Of a stretch of DNA of 64,000 nt, positions 61,434-64,000 are shown one piece after another (positions within the stretch are counted from its first letter, which is position 1; the number at the start of each line of letters is the position of its first letter). Under the pieces are notes generated by a model. That model saw nothing but the letters and a program-made list of their open reading frames with translations. It searched no databases and was not told the DNA's origin. Source of the DNA: Hymenobacter sp. HSC-4F20 (GTDB lineage Bacteria > Bacteroidota > Bacteroidia > Cytophagales > Hymenobacteraceae); the NCBI RefSeq assembly GCF_019599275.1, contig NZ_JAHZTD010000001.1:1116001-1180000 (forward strand). Direction: 5' to 3'. A program made the translations under genes and the position numbers.

Positions 61434-62300
61434 CTAGCTGCGCTGAAACTCCCGCGGACTTTGGCCTACTACCCGCTTGAACGCGGCAGAGAAGTGGGCG
61501 GGCGAGGCAAACCCAAGCGCATCACTAATAGCAGCGAAAGGCAGCTCGCCGGTGCGGAGAAGGTGCTGAGCCCGCTTAATCTTCCAATCGAGTGCATATT
61601 GGTAGGGCGAGCGGCCAGTAGTCAGCTTGAAGCGCCGCGCGAAATGGAAGACGCTCAGGTTGGCTAAGTCGGCCAGGGCCGCTAGCGTAATGGTTTGCTC
61701 CGCGTAGGCCTCCAGATACGCATCGATGCGGGCCAGGACTGCCGCCGATAGTCGCGCCCCGGTGCCTACAATGCGCCGCTCGTAGGTAGCATGGTACTCA
61801 ATGAGGTGGTAGCCCAGCGTATTCACCAGCGACTCCAGGTACAGCTGGCCTACTGCGTGCTTGCTCCCAGCTGCCGCCAGCAATTGCCGCCCCAAATGAG
61901 GTAGCAGGGCATCCTCAAACCGAAACCGCTCACGCAAGTTGAAATGCACTAGGTCCAGACTTTGGCGGGCGAGAGTTTCCAGCCAATCAGGGTCTAGGTG
62001 CAAGTTGATAATATCAGCTGGCCCATCCCACGCCGAAGGACCATACTCGCCAGCCGGATACAAGCCTGCGTCGCCACACCGGAACAGGTCCTTATCTACC
62101 CGGCTCCCCTGCTGACGGTGCGAGTAAACGCCCTCCTCTGCCTGATGAATCAGAAGCAGATGCTGCTCATGAAAATGCGCCGGCACCCCGCCAGGGACCA
62201 GTTGGTAGCGCTCCACCCGCAAGCCAGGCCAGGCCTGCGCCGAACTGGTTTGTACGGGCGGCAGATTGTACAGCTCGGAAGCGTAGGTAGAACGATTCAT
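61434..62300 (-). CDS. AraC-family transcriptional regulator
   Basis: A 288-aa regulator. N-terminal sensor region (about 1-170) with HFHEQHLLLIHQ, then the AraC DNA-binding region with two helix-turn-helix units: ITLAALADLANLSVFHFARRF and LPFAAISDALGFASPAHFSAAFKRVVGQSPREF. ATG 62300 (MNRSTYA) was chosen over an upstream frame start. It faces the exported-protein gene at 62540 and is next to the epoxide-hydrolase-like gene, which it may control. Confidence 0.9.
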   Translation of the reverse strand: MNRSTYASELYNLPPVQTSSAQAWPGLRVERYQLVPGGVPAHFHEQHLLLIHQAEEGVYSHRQQGSRVDKDLFRCGDAGLYPAGEYGPSAWDGPADIINLHLDPDWLETLARQSLDLVHFNLRERFRFEDALLPHLGRQLLAAAGSKHAVGQLYLESLVNTLGYHLIEYHATYERRIVGTGARLSAAVLARIDAYLEAYAEQTITLAALADLANLSVFHFARRFKLTTGRSPYQYALDWKIKRAQHLLRTGELPFAAISDALGFASPAHFSAAFKRVVGQSPREFQRS

Positions 62301-62476
62301 CAGGATACGGCAGGTAGCAGATAACCTAAGTAGCAACTAGATGTTCAGCTTGCTTCTAAAAGCCCTTTCTTATTGGGTAATCTATGCCTATCAGCAGACA
62401 AATAAGTCGTCGGCCGTATGCTTAAAGGGAATATTGTGCGCAGCAAGGTGCCAGAATGCTCTGAGCAGGCGTGGGG

Positions 62477-62506
62477 TTTGCTTGCTGGATTTTATATATA
62501 GTTTTG
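62477..62506 (+). promoter_or_regulatory. Bacteroidota-type promoter for the 62540 gene
   Basis: TTTG at 62477, 18 nt spacer, then an exact TAnnTTTG (TAGTTTTG, 62499-62506); the ATG is 33 nt downstream. The clearest promoter in the window. Confidence 0.6.
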
Positions 62507-62539
62507 GTGCCATAAACCGTCCCCTCCTTCCATTCCTTT

Positions 62540-63493
62540 ATGCGCCTTTCCCGTTCGTTTGCTTGGTCACTGCTCCCACTTACGGTAGTGCTGGCCGCAG
62601 CTGGTTACCAACCCGGTTCACCTGCGGCACCAGCCGCTGTGGCTGATTTCACTCAGGGCATTATTACCACCCGCGTATCGTTGCCCGGCAACCCTTATGA
62701 CAAGCTGCTCAACCGGATTGATCCGGCCAAGGGTAATATTAAGGGCCAGATGGAGCAACTGGCCGCCAGCCTCACCATGGCGGAGAAGATGCAGTTGCAG
62801 GCCGCCGCTGAAAACTCCAGCCCGGCCATGACCATCGGGGCCCTGATGCTACCCCGCAAAGGCACCCTGTATTGCCGGGGAAAGGAAGTCCGCGCTACCA
62901 CCGACGCCCTCACCTACCACCTCGAGAACTATTTCAACAACGCTACTAATAAGGGCCTGCTGCGCATTGCGTCGCAGTCGGCGCCCCAGAACGTGAACTA
63001 TACTTACGACGCGGCCTCGGTGGAGAGAACCTGGCAAAGCATCGTGGTAACGACCACCGACTACACCCTGCGCCCTACCACCGAAACGGAACTGGTAGCC
63101 GGCTACCCCAGTCAGAAAACCACTTACACCATCAAGCCCGGCGCCGACACGACCCCTTCTGACGTTCCTGGCCAGCTACCCAATAAGCCTGTGGCGCTAG
63201 ACGTGTGGACATCCAAGCAGATTCCGCAGAGCCTGAACTTCGCCCACCCAGTGTACGTGAACGAGGCCCACGGTATTACACGCCTAGTAGTGTACTTCGA
63301 TAAGGAGCGTAAACAGCAGATGCGCTACGAGTTTACCAACGTACAGGTAAAACCCGTTACCGACCAGGACCTGAAAATCAGCACCACCGCGCCCGTGCTC
63401 GACTACGCCAAAGACGCTGCCCAAATCGGCCTAAAAACCATGGCCCTCATGTTTGGCGGCGGCCCTCAGGGCCCCGGTAATTTCGACGAGTAA
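62540..63493 (+). CDS. Secreted protein of unknown function
   Basis: A 317-aa exported protein. Signal peptide MRLSRSFAWSLLPLTVVLAA, then a helix-rich start (GQMEQLAASLTMAEKMQLQAA), a beta-rich region (TIGALMLPRKGTLYCRGKEV, TTTDYTLRPTTETEL), NFAHPVYVNEAHGITRLVVY and a Gly/Pro-rich end. No domain clearly recognised; the overall layout loosely resembles DUF4412. Strong promoter at 62477 and a good terminator suggest a well-expressed single gene. Confidence 0.7.
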   Translation: MRLSRSFAWSLLPLTVVLAAAGYQPGSPAAPAAVADFTQGIITTRVSLPGNPYDKLLNRIDPAKGNIKGQMEQLAASLTMAEKMQLQAAAENSSPAMTIGALMLPRKGTLYCRGKEVRATTDALTYHLENYFNNATNKGLLRIASQSAPQNVNYTYDAASVERTWQSIVVTTTDYTLRPTTETELVAGYPSQKTTYTIKPGADTTPSDVPGQLPNKPVALDVWTSKQIPQSLNFAHPVYVNEAHGITRLVVYFDKERKQQMRYEFTNVQVKPVTDQDLKISTTAPVLDYAKDAAQIGLKTMALMFGGGPQGPGNFDE

Positions 63494-63521
63494 ACGCCAC
63501 GCTTACTGACTTGGCCCTACG

Positions 63522-63551
63522 CGCCGCCCAGATTACTTTGGGCGGCGTTTT
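63522..63551 (+). terminator. Terminator, secreted protein gene
   Basis: CGCCGCCCA pairs with TGGGCGGCG (9 bp, 8-nt loop) followed by T residues. Confidence 0.88.
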
Positions 63552-63674
63552 TTGTGGGTCGGTGTTTTTGATATCTCACAGTACCGCGCCACCGGCCCCG
63601 CTACCAATCCAGTAACCCGGCTTGTTCGCCGAAAAGCCCGGCTTCGAAGCAGGGCAATTGTCTAGCTTTACCCC

Positions 63675-64000
63675 ATGCGTACCGCTTTTATTCGTTGGGG
63701 AAAGGTTCTGCTGGCATCCTTGGCCGCACTGGCCGCCTGCTCCTCACCTGACCAAAACACCCATACTCCTGCTCAAGACCCGGCAACCGGCGAAGTGTAC
63801 ACCCAGCGCCGCGTGGTAATAGCCGATTCACTTATCCGGGGACGTATCCTCGACCGCAACGATTCAGTGCTAGTAGATACTCGCCTGCAATTTGTCTTGA
63901 GGCTGCCGCGTCGCCCTCCGCTCGATACCCTAGCGCTAGGCCAACTACTGGGCTGGGATTCTACTACTGTACGGCGGCGTATTGCGGAGGCCTTGCCCTA
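63675..64000 (+). CDS. PBP2-like transpeptidase, predicted lipoprotein (partial, runs off the window)
   Basis: The first 108 residues only. Signal peptide MRTAFIRWGKVLLASLAALAAC ends in a LAAC lipobox, so it is a predicted lipoprotein. RRVVIADSLIRGRILDRNDS, LRLPRRPPLDTLALGQLLGW and VRRRIAEALP follow, closely matching the 56185 product at the same places. The catalytic part lies outside the window. A TAGCTTTA box lies 4 nt before the ATG; if it is the promoter the mRNA would have no leader. Two related exported PBP2-type enzymes in 8 kb suggest duplication. Confidence 0.85.
   Translation, partial: MRTAFIRWGKVLLASLAALAACSSPDQNTHTPAQDPATGEVYTQRRVVIADSLIRGRILDRNDSVLVDTRLQFVLRLPRRPPLDTLALGQLLGWDSTTVRRRIAEALP

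Noticed and set aside
63581..63593. Further copy of the 54389/54819 repeat
   Set aside because: Only GTACCGCGCCACC (13 nt) is shared, which can arise by chance in G+C-rich DNA; the rest does not align.

Overview
The window is a chromosomal segment of a G+C-rich member of the Bacteroidota, most likely Hymenobacter or a close relative in the Hymenobacteraceae. This rests on three things. Several genes are preceded by the Bacteroidota sigma-A -7 box TAnnTTTG (7060, 17337 minus, 27591, 34387, 62499) and there are almost no Shine-Dalgarno sequences. Many families are typical of Bacteroidota (PorE-like OmpA protein, DUF4199, YkuD_2 transpeptidase, CarboxypepD_reg-like domain, fused IcmF). Start codons are often GTG or TTG. 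No rRNA, tRNA, CRISPR array, transposase or prophage was seen.

Layout. 1-4886: topoisomerase IV operon parE-parC (minus; parC runs off the left edge). 5.0-8.6 kb: AI-2E-type permease, DUF2383 four-helix protein and a DnaQ exonuclease-GIY-YIG fusion. 8.8-12.2 kb: a divergent pair of paralogous exported lipoproteins whose motifs look like an atypical (HipA/FAM20-type) kinase fold; one keeps the presumed catalytic Asp and the other has lost it. 12.3-21.2 kb: topoisomerase IB, two M48 peptidases, an APP1-type phosphatidate phosphatase, an NTF2-like lipoprotein, MtgA, a Lon-substrate-binding-domain protein, a membrane-anchored phosphoesterase and a diacylglycerol-kinase-like enzyme, so cell-envelope and phospho-lipid functions are concentrated here. 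21.4-30.2 kb: small membrane or secreted proteins, an L,D-transpeptidase, an ABC-F ATPase with one degenerate ATP site, 3-hydroxybutyryl-CoA dehydrogenase, exported MsrA. 30.3-47.2 kb: mostly housekeeping (dapD, glycosyltransferase, fabH, DtxR-family regulator, mnmE, citrate synthase, PorE-like protein, queE, folD, lepA, HbpS-like protein, GH15 glucosidase), with two related small secreted proteins between citrate synthase and the PorE-like gene.

47.3-55.5 kb is the accessory part. AT-richer small genes that look like orphan immunity genes (MafI-like, DUF6000-like, small membrane proteins) sit on both sides of the large fused isobutyryl-CoA mutase gene icmF. A 43-bp direct repeat brackets one of them. 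After a 0.7-kb non-coding stretch, 56.2-64 kb holds two paralogous PBP2-type transpeptidases that lack the usual membrane anchor (the second cut by the window end), with a DinB protein, an APC permease, an epoxide-hydrolase-like enzyme, an AraC regulator and a secreted protein of unknown function between them.

At the DNA level the window is rich in perfect inverted repeats between genes. Two (29313-29379 with 32-bp arms, 37400-37459 with 29-bp arms) extend far beyond an ordinary terminator stem, and 15913-15992 can fold as a three-way junction. Functional statements are by motif recognition only; no database search was possible.
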